32,867 nucleotides of DNA, taken from Candidatus Nitrosopumilus sp. GTDB taxonomy: Archaea; Thermoproteota; Nitrososphaeria; Nitrososphaerales; Nitrososphaeraceae. The first letter of the stretch is position 1; each line of letters starts with the position of its first letter. Under the pieces are notes generated by a model. It saw only the letters and a list, made by a program, of their open reading frames with translations. It did not search any database and was not told where the DNA came from. Below are positions 7,200 through 15,407 of the stretch, piece by piece. The stretch covers positions 1 through 32,867 of the forward strand of contig JACDCB010000158.1 of the NCBI GenBank assembly GCA_013694585.1, given 5' to 3'. Made by a program: the position numbers and the translations under genes.

Positions 7200-8576
7200 T
7201 TATTTATATTCCAAAAATCGTATCCATTCGGGAAACCATAGCTGACTTTCATGAACACCAATGCCTTTCGCCAGAATCTCCGGAGAGTTATAAAATACTG
7301 AATCTGCTCCTAATTCTACTGCTATCTTCTTATTCAGATCGTCTATATAAGATATCTTGCCAACATATTTTCTCCCAATAAGGTCTTTTTGTTGAGTATA
7401 TAAACCGACTTGACGGCCGTCAATGGTGGGAACGTAGCTAACTATTATGTCAATTTTATTTACATTTGATTTTTTTAAATAGAAGACTGTTTCAATTATT
7501 GTACCTCCAGTTTGTATCGTGCCTTGAACGGATAGAATGTTCTTGTCTTGAGTAAGTGGAGTAATGATGAACTTAAGTGTTTTACCATTGGTTAGTAATT
7601 TGTTCTTACTTACCTGTTCTGAATAATCTATCATTGGATCTGAATCATCATATCTATCTTTTATTATGCCTTCAACCATTTCAAATTTTTTTCCATTATT
7701 TTTGAATCCTATGTTTAAGCCTAGTGCCATTGGTCTCGTATAATCTGGTTCCGCAAAGATCATGTCAGCGTCTATGTTTTTGTTTGATAGATATTGTGCC
7801 TGAATATTTCCAATATTCTTTCTTATAGAATAAATGCTCTTATTGTTAAAAATACTTGATACATGTGACTCGCGAATAAATTCGAATGGATCCATTAAGA
7901 TTCTATTTTTATCCAGTTGTGTAAGGATATCCATACCGTACTTGGAACTCAAACGAATTAACTGCCCTGGATTTATTTCTTTTAATTTTAAGTGAAAAAA
8001 ACTCTCGAGGTAGTTCTCTGAAGTAACCATAAAAAATACTTCGTTTTCATCCTTTCCCAGAAAGAGGGGTTTAAATCCTGTACTATTTCTAAAAACATAA
8101 ATTTCCTTGTTAATATTTCTTACGTAATTTCCCCTTAAATGCCTGTCCAAAAATTCAGCTGCTTTATAAGGATCTTTTCGTGCCAGTAGTAGTTCTTTGA
8201 AAATGTAATGAATTTGCTCTAAGGGTTCGGAATTCCTGTTTCTTATTAACGGATGTGTTGTCAATTTATCTAAATCTATAAAAAATCCATCCAGAGCAAA
8301 ATTTATTCTCTCCATTCTTTTGGATTTTGGCTTTTTTTTTGAAAGATGTCCAACCGTCGTTTGCATTGGATTGTTCAGCTGCTTTACGATTTTTTCATGG
8401 ATGGTATCAAATGTTGGTAATGAGCCATATCCGCTGACCTCAAATTTACCTGAACTAATTTTCCAAACTGCCTTTCCACGGTGTTGGAGTAATTGCATTC
8501 CGCGAAATACTTGATAAATTATCTTTTCATTATTGACCTTCTCATCCAGTACACACACTGCAACTATTCCACCCAT
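7200..8576 (-). CDS. PurF-like protein lacking the catalytic cysteine
   Basis: This 458-residue protein has the two-domain layout of amidophosphoribosyltransferase, an Ntn glutamine amidotransferase plus a type I phosphoribosyltransferase. N-terminal landmarks are present: MxGIVAV, LLQHRG, TVGHLS, RGNYVRNI, FRNSTGFKPLFLG, TSENYLES, INPGQLIRL. However, codon 2, always Cys in active enzymes, is GGT (Gly), so there is no nucleophile. The glutamine-site RYST segment is replaced by SKKKPKSK and the usual NG by DG. The C-terminal domain has ADMIFAEPDYTRPMALGLN where PurF has its PDSG region, and the PRPP loop (normally DDSIVRGTT) reads SVQGTIQTGGT. It therefore looks like a pseudoenzyme or a scaffold or regulatory paralogue of PurF. 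The reading frame is intact, so it is not a decaying pseudogene. Its partner is unknown. Confidence 0.8.
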   Translation of the reverse strand: MGGIVAVCVLDEKVNNEKIIYQVFRGMQLLQHRGKAVWKISSGKFEVSGYGSLPTFDTIHEKIVKQLNNPMQTTVGHLSKKKPKSKRMERINFALDGFFIDLDKLTTHPLIRNRNSEPLEQIHYIFKELLLARKDPYKAAEFLDRHLRGNYVRNINKEIYVFRNSTGFKPLFLGKDENEVFFMVTSENYLESFFHLKLKEINPGQLIRLSSKYGMDILTQLDKNRILMDPFEFIRESHVSSIFNNKSIYSIRKNIGNIQAQYLSNKNIDADMIFAEPDYTRPMALGLNIGFKNNGKKFEMVEGIIKDRYDDSDPMIDYSEQVSKNKLLTNGKTLKFIITPLTQDKNILSVQGTIQTGGTIIETVFYLKKSNVNKIDIIVSYVPTIDGRQVGLYTQQKDLIGRKYVGKISYIDDLNKKIAVELGADSVFYNSPEILAKGIGVHESQLWFPEWIRFLEYK

Positions 8577-8668
8577 TAAAATTCAGAATTGCTTTATCGC
8601 TAGAACGATAAAAATTTTGATATTTATCCATTTGTTTGTTCTGATTATTTTGGTCCAAAATGCCAAGT

Positions 8669-8678
8669 AAATATATAT
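8669..8678 (+). promoter_or_regulatory. TATA-like box of the YchF-type GTPase
   Basis: AAATATATAT is centred about 30 bases before the TTG at 8704, but only about 10 bases before the alternative TTG at 8683. It therefore favours the later start. Confidence 0.4.
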
Positions 8679-8703
8679 TCCATTGTCAACTAACCTTTTA
8701 AAA

Positions 8704-9903
8704 TTGATAATTGGCTTATTGGGTAAAGCAAATGTTGGTAAATCAACATTCTTTAATGCGGCTACAGATTCATCAATACCAATTGCTAATTTTCCGTTTA
8801 CTACTATTAATCCGAATATCGGTGTTGCATTTGTAAGAGTAAATTGTGTTTGTAAAGAGTTGGGTGTTTCGGATAATCCCATTACTTCTCAGTGTATTAG
8901 CGGAATAAGATATATCCCAATAAAACTAATAGACGTAGCAGGGCTAGTTCCCGGTGCACACTCAGGAAGAGGTTTAGGTAATAAATTTTTAGATGACGCT
9001 CGTCAGGCTGACGTTCTTATCCATGTAATAGATGTCTCAGGGTCTACCGACGAAGAAGGCAGACCAGTTAATCCAGGTGAAGGAAATCCGCTTTTTGATT
9101 TGGAGTTCATAGAAGATGAATTTGATCTTTGGATACGTTCATTAATTCTGAGAGATTGGGACAAGATAATAAGAGAAAGTGAAAATTTAAAACAAAGGAT
9201 AGAAACTGTATTGTCTAGGAGACTTTCTGGTCTATCAATTAGTGAACAATTGATCAGAAATTCCTTGGACCATATCAATTTGATCAAAAAGCCAAGCGAA
9301 TGGACTGAAGAGGATTTACTCACATTAAGCAAACAGATACGAACACGTTCTAAACCAATTATTTTAGCAGCTAACAAAGCCGATATCTCATCATCAGATA
9401 TCAATATTGAAAAATTGAAGACACTAGAAGGACCATTTTTTCCTACTGTATGCGAGGCTGAATTATTGTTAATAAGAGCTGCTCACAAAAATCTCATATA
9501 TTATTTGCCTGGAGATTCGAGTTTTGAAATCAAGCAGCCTGAAACCCTTTCCAACAAACAGAATGAGGCTTTGGAGGTTGTAACCAGTATATTACGCAAG
9601 TTCGGCTCGACAGGGATTCAGCAAGTAATAAATCATGCTTGTTTTGAAATATTGCAAAATATTGTAGTTTATCCAGTGGAGGACGAATATAAATTTACAG
9701 ACAAAAAGGGGAATATCTTGCCCGATGCAAGAATAATTTCCAGTGACTCCACTGCCAAAGATTTGGCATATTTGATTCATAATGACTTGGGAAAAGGATT
9801 TCTCTATGCTATTGATGCAAGAACAAAACAACGAATTGGTGCTGAGCATGAGCTGAAAAATGGTGATATAATTAAGATAGTATCCACAACGAGTAGGAAT
9901 TAA
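8704..9903 (+). CDS. ychF: YchF/OBG-family translation-associated GTPase/ATPase
   Basis: This P-loop protein binds ribosomes and hydrolyses purine triphosphates. G1 is GKANVGKST near the N-terminus, switch I is in FPFTTINPNIG, G3 is DVAGLVPGAHSGRGLG, and G4 is the ANKAD stretch near residue 230. The C-terminal 70 residues (KGNILPDARIISSDSTAKDL to GDIIKIVS) form a TGS domain. The length of about 399 residues is normal for archaeal YchF. The TTG at 8704 (MIIGLLGK) matches the usual family start right before the first strand and the TATA spacing; the TTG at 8683 would add 7 residues. Only 3 bases separate its stop from kae1, so the two are co-transcribed. Confidence 0.88.
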   Translation: MIIGLLGKANVGKSTFFNAATDSSIPIANFPFTTINPNIGVAFVRVNCVCKELGVSDNPITSQCISGIRYIPIKLIDVAGLVPGAHSGRGLGNKFLDDARQADVLIHVIDVSGSTDEEGRPVNPGEGNPLFDLEFIEDEFDLWIRSLILRDWDKIIRESENLKQRIETVLSRRLSGLSISEQLIRNSLDHINLIKKPSEWTEEDLLTLSKQIRTRSKPIILAANKADISSSDINIEKLKTLEGPFFPTVCEAELLLIRAAHKNLIYYLPGDSSFEIKQPETLSNKQNEALEVVTSILRKFGSTGIQQVINHACFEILQNIVVYPVEDEYKFTDKKGNILPDARIISSDSTAKDLAYLIHNDLGKGFLYAIDARTKQRIGAEHELKNGDIIKIVSTTSRN

Positions 9904-9906
9904 TGC

Positions 9907-10935
9907 ATGTTATGTTTAGGAATTGAAAGTACCGCCCATACATTCGGATGCTCTATAATAGAAATTGGCAAAAATAGTGATGCGGGCAATGCAGATAAAG
10001 AGTTTATTTTGTCAGAAGTAAGGGATATTTATCAAGCATCAGCAGGATGGGGTATTCATCCGAGAGATGCATCTAAACATCATACCATGGTAGCTACCGA
10101 CATCTTAAAAAAATGTCTAGAAGAAGCTGGAGTCGGTATTAAGGATATTGATATTATTTCTTATTCTGCTGGTCCAGGATTGGGACCTTGTTTAAGAATA
10201 GGTGCTGTTGTTTCTCGATCATTGGCTTCTTTTCATAATATACCTCTAATTCCTGTAAATCACGCAGTAGGACATATAGAATTAGGAATTAAACTTACTG
10301 GATCTGAAAATCCATTAACATTATTGGTTTCTGGCGGACACACTATGTTACTTATTTACTATAAGAATAAATGGAGAATATTTGGAGAGACTTTGGATAT
10401 TACGCTAGGACAGCTTTTTGATCAAGTGGGAAGAAAAATGGGCTTTTCATCCCCCTGTGGAAGTAAGATCGAAGAGGTATCTTATTTATCAAAGGGTCGA
10501 ATGGTTTATCCACTCCCATATATTATCAAAGGGAATGACGTATCATTTTCGGGATTACTTAGTGCAGTTAAAACTTTGCTAAACAACAACGATAATGATG
10601 TCCATGACATATGTTTTTCATTGCAAGAAACAGCATTTTCTATCATTGTAGAGGCGGTAGAACGTGCATTAGCCTTTACTGGTAATAAGGAATTTCTAAT
10701 TGTTGGAGGTGTTTCTGCGAATAAGAGATTGTCCAACATGCTTGAAACAGCATGTGATATACATAATTCTAATTTTAATTCTTGCCCCCTGAGGTTTTGT
10801 GGAGATAACGGAGCACAGATAGCTTGGACTGGCGCTCAGATGTACTTAAATCGTCCATCTAGTAGTGTTAAACCCGAAAATGCATCTGTTAATCAGTCTT
10901 GGAGATTAGATAGCGTACATATTCCATGGAGGTAA
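9907..10935 (+). CDS. kae1: Kae1, tRNA N6-threonylcarbamoyladenosine transferase (KEOPS)
   Basis: Kae1 transfers threonylcarbamoyl from threonylcarbamoyl-AMP to A37 of ANN-decoding tRNAs as the catalytic subunit of KEOPS. The ASKHA fold is seen from LGIESTAHTFGCSII onward. The metal-binding H119-x3-H123 (NHAVGHIE) and the phosphate loop LVSGGHT are intact, as are SFSGLLSAVK and the C-terminal FCGDNGAQIAWTG. The 342-residue length is normal for archaeal Kae1 without a fused kinase. In some archaea Kae1 and Bud32 are fused; here they are separate genes 385 bases apart, with a small opposite-strand gene between them. It starts 3 bases after the YchF stop. Confidence 0.97.
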   Translation: MLCLGIESTAHTFGCSIIEIGKNSDAGNADKEFILSEVRDIYQASAGWGIHPRDASKHHTMVATDILKKCLEEAGVGIKDIDIISYSAGPGLGPCLRIGAVVSRSLASFHNIPLIPVNHAVGHIELGIKLTGSENPLTLLVSGGHTMLLIYYKNKWRIFGETLDITLGQLFDQVGRKMGFSSPCGSKIEEVSYLSKGRMVYPLPYIIKGNDVSFSGLLSAVKTLLNNNDNDVHDICFSLQETAFSIIVEAVERALAFTGNKEFLIVGGVSANKRLSNMLETACDIHNSNFNSCPLRFCGDNGAQIAWTGAQMYLNRPSSSVKPENASVNQSWRLDSVHIPWR

Positions 10936-10937
10936 CT

Positions 10938-11282
10938 TCATGAATTACTTTTAGTTTGATCTTCCATCTGTAATTTAATTTCTTTTGCCCAGTTACCTGG
11001 ATTCAAAACTCCAAACTTGTAGGTTTTATTACCATCATTTAGTTCTATCACCAATTTTTTGATAATTCTTCCTTCAGATCTTGCTTGGGCAATGTCCTTT
11101 AATTCAAATTCTATTTTTTCACCAAGTAATTCTTTAGATAATGTTGCTATTCGACCTTTAGTTTTTTCAAAGGCAAGTTTTCTATTTGTTAGAGTAAGAA
11201 TTCCACTCTTCAATGTATCTTCTGAACAGTCTTCAAATAGAATATTTTTTTCATTATTTGATGAATATGATGTTTTGTCCAT
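10938..11282 (-). CDS. Small PH/GRAM-like protein between kae1 and bud32
   Basis: This 114-residue soluble protein reads as a mostly beta barrel with a final helix: FEDCSEDTLKSGILTLTNRK, LAFEKTKGRIATLSKEL, EKIEFELKDIAQARSEG, KKLVIELNDGNKTYKFGVL, then NPGNWAKEIKLQM. The pattern of a short barrel followed by an amphipathic helix with Trp, and the phrase LTLTNRKLAFE, resemble GRAM or bacterial PH domains. It overlaps no neighbour. It ends 3 bases from the kae1 stop (convergent) and is divergent from bud32 with a 37-base intergenic region. Function unknown; membrane-lipid or protein binding is only a guess. Confidence 0.65.
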   Translation of the reverse strand: MDKTSYSSNNEKNILFEDCSEDTLKSGILTLTNRKLAFEKTKGRIATLSKELLGEKIEFELKDIAQARSEGRIIKKLVIELNDGNKTYKFGVLNPGNWAKEIKLQMEDQTKSNS

Positions 11283-11319
11283 AATTTTTAAAGTAATAAC
11301 GTATTACTAAAATTATCTA

Positions 11320-11946
11320 TTGATAAACGATAGAATATTATTAAAAAAAGGCGCTGAATCAGAATTGTACCTCATTGATTGGCATGGTGCTCATGCTATT
11401 TCAAAGGTTCGAATTGCTAAAGCATATCGTAACCCTTCTATCGATATTCCATTGAGGAAACGGCGAACAATCCATGAAGCTAATATTTTATCTCAAGTAA
11501 AGTTTTTTGGGATCAATACTCCTTTCATTTATTTTCTTGACATAAATAATTTTGAAATCATAATGGAATACATTGAAGGAAAAACGTTCAAAGACTTTTT
11601 TTCCCCAGATCTTTGTATAAATCTTGGGGAAATCGTTGGAACCCTTCATTGTAATAATATAATTCATGGCGATATTACTACATCCAATTTTATTATACCT
11701 TCAAATGGAGCCATTATTGTAATTGATTTTGGATTGGCTTTCTTTTCTGAACGATATGAAGACAAAGCTGCAGATATCCGGTTATTTAAAGAAATATTGA
11801 CTAGCTTCCATGTCGATGATTTTGATATATCTTATAAAAATTTCTATGATGGATATAAGAAAATATGTGGTAGTATTACGTCAAAAGTATTTAAAACAGT
11901 GGGTGAAATTGAAAAAAGAGGTCGATATTCAAGATCTGAATTCTAA
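11320..11946 (+). CDS. bud32: Bud32 (PRPK) KEOPS kinase/ATPase
   Basis: Bud32 is the small atypical kinase of KEOPS whose ATPase activity supports t6A formation by Kae1. The Gly-poor N-lobe begins KKGAESELYLIDWHG with the ATP-binding lysine near residue 29. The catalytic loop is HGDITTSNF (D118) and the metal site is DFGLA (D136). The signature C-terminal basic tail ending RGRYSRSEF matches the family's RGRKR-type tail, which contacts ATP and tRNA, though it is less basic. The 208-residue length is normal. Translation starts at TTG 11320, and an AT-rich TTTTTAAAG about 28 bases upstream fits a leaderless promoter. Confidence 0.95.
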   Translation: MINDRILLKKGAESELYLIDWHGAHAISKVRIAKAYRNPSIDIPLRKRRTIHEANILSQVKFFGINTPFIYFLDINNFEIIMEYIEGKTFKDFFSPDLCINLGEIVGTLHCNNIIHGDITTSNFIIPSNGAIIVIDFGLAFFSERYEDKAADIRLFKEILTSFHVDDFDISYKNFYDGYKKICGSITSKVFKTVGEIEKRGRYSRSEF

Positions 11947-11980
11947 GATTATGTGTAATTTTCTTATAATATTGAAATAA

Positions 11981-12181
11981 CTATTGTATAACTTTTTTAC
12001 ACAATCCTTTTTCCTTATGTTGCACAAAATGATCTTGACAAAAATCAGTTTCGCATTCATAGCAATGCCACCCGCATAAAGTATAACATACATTGCATTT
12101 TGAAATCGGTTTATTATAGTCAAATTCTTTAGTTTGTTTCACAATTCTTGTTTTTTGTATTCTTTTTTGCTGTTGCCTCAT
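11981..12181 (-). CDS. Small zinc-finger protein
   Basis: This 66-residue protein has a basic N-terminal arm (RQQQKRIQKTRIVKQTK) and a C-terminal cysteine/histidine cluster: CNVCYTLCGWHCYEC, then CQDHFVQHKEKGLC. The order C-x2-C, C-x2-C, C-x2-H, H, C resembles B-box or AN1-type fingers binding two zinc ions; exact ligand pairing cannot be assigned by eye. It may bind nucleic acid or protein. I prefer the ATG at 12181, which has GAGG about 8-11 bases upstream. An in-frame ATG at 12211 would add 10 residues including two more cysteines. It converges on bud32. Confidence 0.6.
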   Translation of the reverse strand: MRQQQKRIQKTRIVKQTKEFDYNKPISKCNVCYTLCGWHCYECETDFCQDHFVQHKEKGLCKKVIQ

Positions 12182-12397
12182 ACATCTATCCTCTATTAAA
12201 GCGCAAAACATCGTAGTGATGTTTGAAAATTCTTCTCCAACTGTGTGGATCTATCAACCTGTTTCATAAAATCAGAATGTTATTTAAGCTTTTCAGACGA
12301 TAATTAAGGAATTTGTAACTACCATTGGATTTGTAATTCAAATTATTCATAAATGCGGGAGGTGGGATTCGAACCCACGAATCCCTAAGGAACAGGG

Positions 12398-12419
12398 TTG
12401 TAGGAAACTTCCAAGCTCA
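12398..12419 (-). other. Canonical-position tRNA-Leu intron (37/38)
   Basis: This 22-nt intron lies in the anticodon loop. The anticodon TAG pairs with intron CTA, giving a relaxed 3-bp central helix between bulges AA^T and AA^C. Placement is ambiguous by one base because of a repeated A. Confidence 0.7.
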
Positions 12420-12427
12420 TTCTAAGC

Positions 12428-12443
12428 CTCGCACAATTGCTGA
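12428..12443 (-). other. Noncanonical 16-nt tRNA-Leu intron at position 30/31
   Basis: A bulge-helix-bulge is visible. CGCA pairs with TGCG as the 4-bp helix, the bulges are GG^T and AG^G, and an inner stem CAG/TTG carries the triloop CAA. Cleavage at the carets gives the perfect CAGGG/CCCTG anticodon stem. Confidence 0.8.
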
Positions 12444-12636
12444 CCTGCGCCGTTGACCGGGCTTGGCAACCCCCGCATTACTTTGGACTACATTAAAGCC
12501 AAATTTATCTATTGTTAATACGAATCATGTTGAATTCTTTGATCGATGATCTTTCTTACGAGTAAGATTATTCATTTCTTTATCGTCTAAATAATTATTA
12601 GGACGGCGTAAATATTGATTTAACTGGGGAGATGTT

Positions 12637-14064
12637 TTGACGGAGAAAAAACTGTTTGGGACAAACGGCATAAGAGGGATATTTGGAAAAGATCTGTCAA
12701 TTGAGTTTTTGATAGATATCGCTTTTTCTATAGGGCATTTTTTTGAGAAGGGGTCAATAGTGTTGGGATATGATGGTCGTTCTTCTAGTTTTGCAATTCA
12801 AAAGATTATCTCGGCTGTGTTGATGTCAATGGGTATCGATGTATATACTATGGGCTTGACGCCTACACCTTGTCTACAATTTACTGTCAAAAATTTAAGA
12901 TTTTCCGGTGGAATTGTGATTACGGCATCACATAATCCTAAGGAGTACAACGGAATAAAACCTGTTTCAAGTCATGGGTTTGAATTGTCTAGAGATGATG
13001 AAATAAAAATTGAGTCAATATATTATCAAAAAAAGTTCATGAGAGAGTATTCTGCCCCCTTTGGGAACTTATTTAAATTGGATGTTTTGGAACAGTACAT
13101 CGACAAGGTGCTTTCTTTTATAGATGCTGACATTATTAGACGATCAAATCTTAAGATTATTATGGATTGTGGTAACGGGGTCCAATCGTTAGTAGCTCCT
13201 TTGATAGGAAGAAAATTAGGATGTGAAGTGTTGATTATGAATGGCTATGTTGATCCAAATTTTTCTGCAAGGGGCTCCGAGCCGAAAATGGACAATTTAA
13301 GTAGTCTTACTGAAATGGTAAAAAAGACCAACTCTGATTTGGGTGTTGCATACGATGGGGATGGTGATAGAAGCATTTTTTGTGATGAAAAGGGAATTAT
13401 CCATTGGGGTGATAAAACAGGATCAATTCTATCCTATCATTTAATTAGAAATAAGAAAATGGATACGACAATCGTATGCCCTGTTAATTCTTCACTAGTT
13501 ATTTCAAAAATTGGTGAGTTAGTTGAGAGAGATGTTTATTTTACTAAGGTTGGAAGCATTGAGGTTTCTTATGGCATGAAAAATACTAATTCTCTTATCG
13601 GATTTGAAGAAAATGGTGGTTTTTTTTATGGACCTCTGAATTTAGTTCGTGACGGAGCGATCACCACAGCTTTGGTTTTAGAAATGATGAGCTATCATAA
13701 GCAGGAAAAACTGGGACAAAACACAAATTGTGGTGACATGTTATTGGATAAAAAATCATCTCTATCCGGTATTTTCTCTTTGCTCGATAATACATTTCAA
13801 TATAAATCCAGCTTGAATTTGTCTAACAATGATGATATGCAACATGTTTTGGATGTATGTGCTGCACATGGATCTGTATATAAGATAGAAAGAATCGATG
13901 GAGTGAAAATATGGTTTGATGCTGAATCTTGGATAATGTTCAGACCTAGTGGTACAGAACCTCTGATCCGAATCTATGCTGAATCCAATGATAAAAGCTT
14001 ACTAGATTCAAAAGTAAAGGAATACCTTAACTTAATAAATAAAATTCTGAACGCTGTTGATTGA
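12637..14064 (+). CDS. glmM: Phosphoglucosamine/phosphohexose mutase, GlmM type
   Basis: This 475-residue alpha-D-phosphohexomutase has all four domains. The phosphoserine loop is TASHNPKEYNG with S98, the metal loop is D240-G-D-G-D-R, the sugar-binding loop is GFEENGGFFYG, and the phosphate-binding loop is RPSGTEPLIRIYAE. The EENGG loop fits phosphoglucosamine or phosphomannose/glucose mutases; by eye the family resembles archaeal GlmM, which makes GlcN-1-P for UDP-GlcNAc. Substrate is inferred. It starts at TTG 12637, preceded by GGGGAG with a short spacer, and it follows the divergent tRNA-Leu gene by 160 bases. Confidence 0.85.
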   Translation: MTEKKLFGTNGIRGIFGKDLSIEFLIDIAFSIGHFFEKGSIVLGYDGRSSSFAIQKIISAVLMSMGIDVYTMGLTPTPCLQFTVKNLRFSGGIVITASHNPKEYNGIKPVSSHGFELSRDDEIKIESIYYQKKFMREYSAPFGNLFKLDVLEQYIDKVLSFIDADIIRRSNLKIIMDCGNGVQSLVAPLIGRKLGCEVLIMNGYVDPNFSARGSEPKMDNLSSLTEMVKKTNSDLGVAYDGDGDRSIFCDEKGIIHWGDKTGSILSYHLIRNKKMDTTIVCPVNSSLVISKIGELVERDVYFTKVGSIEVSYGMKNTNSLIGFEENGGFFYGPLNLVRDGAITTALVLEMMSYHKQEKLGQNTNCGDMLLDKKSSLSGIFSLLDNTFQYKSSLNLSNNDDMQHVLDVCAAHGSVYKIERIDGVKIWFDAESWIMFRPSGTEPLIRIYAESNDKSLLDSKVKEYLNLINKILNAVD

Positions 14065-14139
14065 TACATGATAACATTTTTAATACTCTTTTTTATCATA
14101 AGAAAGAGTGGAAATGATCCCAATGGGTGATAATAAATT

Positions 14140-14520
<381 letters not shown>

Positions 14521-14539
14521 AACAGGTGTATTTTATTAA

Positions 14540-14752
14540 ATGAGCAAGACTGAGGAAAAGGTCATTCCTGCAGAAGTAATTCAAATCGTAGGTAGAACTG
14601 GTATCGCTGGAGAAGTAATTCAAGTCCGTGTAAGGATTTCTGAAGGAAAAGACAAAGGCAGGATTCTAACTCGAAACGTTAAGGGGCCTGTTAGAATGAA
14701 TGATATTTTAATGCTTAGAGAAACAGAACGCGAGGCAAGAAAAATAAAGTAA
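14540..14752 (+). CDS. rps28e: Ribosomal protein S28e
   Basis: This 70-residue OB-fold protein of the small subunit has no bacterial equivalent. Family hallmarks are [20 protein letters not shown], the [20 protein letters not shown] block and the C-terminal [12 protein letters not shown]. It is second in the L7Ae-S28e-L24e cluster, at the usual place and length. Confidence 0.97.
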   Translation: MSKTEEKVIPAEVIQIVGRTGIAGEVIQVRVRISEGKDKGRILTRNVKGPVRMNDILMLRETEREARKIK

Positions 14753-14788
14753 TGCTTAAAATATGGAGTTATTGTAGGTGGTTAAATA

Positions 14789-15001
14789 ATGAGTAAGAAT
14801 GTTGCGTCGTTGCGAAAATGTTTTTTTTGTGGAAGGCATGTTGATACCGGTAAAGGGATAATGCTGGTTAAAAACGATGGATCGATCCAATGGACTTGTT
14901 CATCAAAATGTAAAAAGAATCTTCGCGATTTGAAACGTGATCCACGGTTGTTTAAATGGACTGATAAATATATCAAAGGTGGAATCAGGAAGCAAAAGTG
15001 A
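14789..15001 (+). CDS. rpl24e: Ribosomal protein L24e
   Basis: This 70-residue zinc-binding large-subunit protein has its four zinc cysteines visible as CFFCG (C-x2-C) and CSSKC (C-x3-C), flanked by the typical TGKGIMLVKNDGSIQWTC and the basic LRDLKRDPRLFKW tail. GGTGG about 8 bases before the ATG may act as a Shine-Dalgarno. Its stop lies 1 base before the NDK start, so translation of the two is probably coupled. Confidence 0.96.
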   Translation: MSKNVASLRKCFFCGRHVDTGKGIMLVKNDGSIQWTCSSKCKKNLRDLKRDPRLFKWTDKYIKGGIRKQK

Positions 15002-15002
15002 A

Positions 15003-15407
15003 ATGGGGGTAGAACAAACTTTAATACTTGTTAAACCGGATGCATTTAAAAGAAAATTGGTAGGAAAAATAATCCAACGTTTTGAAGAAAAGGGATTTGA
15101 CATCAAACAACTAAAGACCTATGATTTTACAGACGAAAAAGCTCAAGATTTTTATTCAATTCATCAAAGTAAACCTTTTTTTAAAGAACTTGTTTCATTT
15201 GTTTGCTCTGGTACCGTCGTTGCATGTATTTTGGAAGGAAACAATGCAATCAGCACAGTTAGAATAATGATTGGGCTTACAAAATCTTTTGATGCTGCTC
15301 CAGGAACAATAAGAGGCGATTTTGGTCTGGGAATAACTGATAATATTATTCATGCTTCCGATTCGCATGAAAGCTTCATAAAAGAGTCATCAGTAGTATT
15401 TTTATAA
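15003..15407 (+). CDS. ndk: Nucleoside diphosphate kinase
   Basis: NDK exchanges gamma-phosphates among NTPs and dNTPs through a phosphohistidine. Visible marks are EQTLILVKPDAFKR, the Kpn-loop region around VRIMIGLTKSFDAAPGTIRG, and the active-site His in NIIHASDS. The 134-residue length from the ATG at 15003 is slightly shorter than most (about 140) but covers the whole fold. Earlier in-frame starts would overlap L24e. The stop TAA directly abuts the GTG of infB. Confidence 0.96.
   Translation: MGVEQTLILVKPDAFKRKLVGKIIQRFEEKGFDIKQLKTYDFTDEKAQDFYSIHQSKPFFKELVSFVCSGTVVACILEGNNAISTVRIMIGLTKSFDAAPGTIRGDFGLGITDNIIHASDSHESFIKESSVVFL

Larger units (their letters stand above)
12354..12476 (-). tRNA. 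tRNA-Leu(UAG) with two introns
   Basis: The 123-base gene folds into a type II tRNA once two introns are removed. The acceptor is GCGGGGG/CTCCCGC with discriminator A. The D-arm is GCC/GGC with loop GG. The T-arm is GTGGG-TTCGAAT-CCCAC, and the long variable arm contains TCC-TTAG-GGA. The anticodon region reads CAGG, then 16 intron bases (12428-12443), then GCTTAGA, then 22 intron bases (12398-12419, or shifted one base), then CCCTG. After splicing, the stem CAGGG/CCCTG is perfect, the loop is CTTAGAA with anticodon TAG, and the length is 85 bases, normal for archaeal tRNA-Leu. Unspliced, no T33 can be placed, so the two-intron reading is needed. The 3' CCA is not encoded. Confidence 0.88.

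Noticed and set aside
9003-9404. 133-codon minus-strand frame inside the YchF gene
   Set aside because: It is fully antisense to conserved GTPase motifs and Ser/Leu-rich as expected of a shadow frame.
12354-12476. tRNA-Leu with anticodon CAG and a single intron
   Set aside because: Reading T33-CAG next to GCAGG does not give a paired 5-bp stem or a 7-base loop with the 3' half, whereas the two-intron UAG reading pairs perfectly and gives 85 nt.
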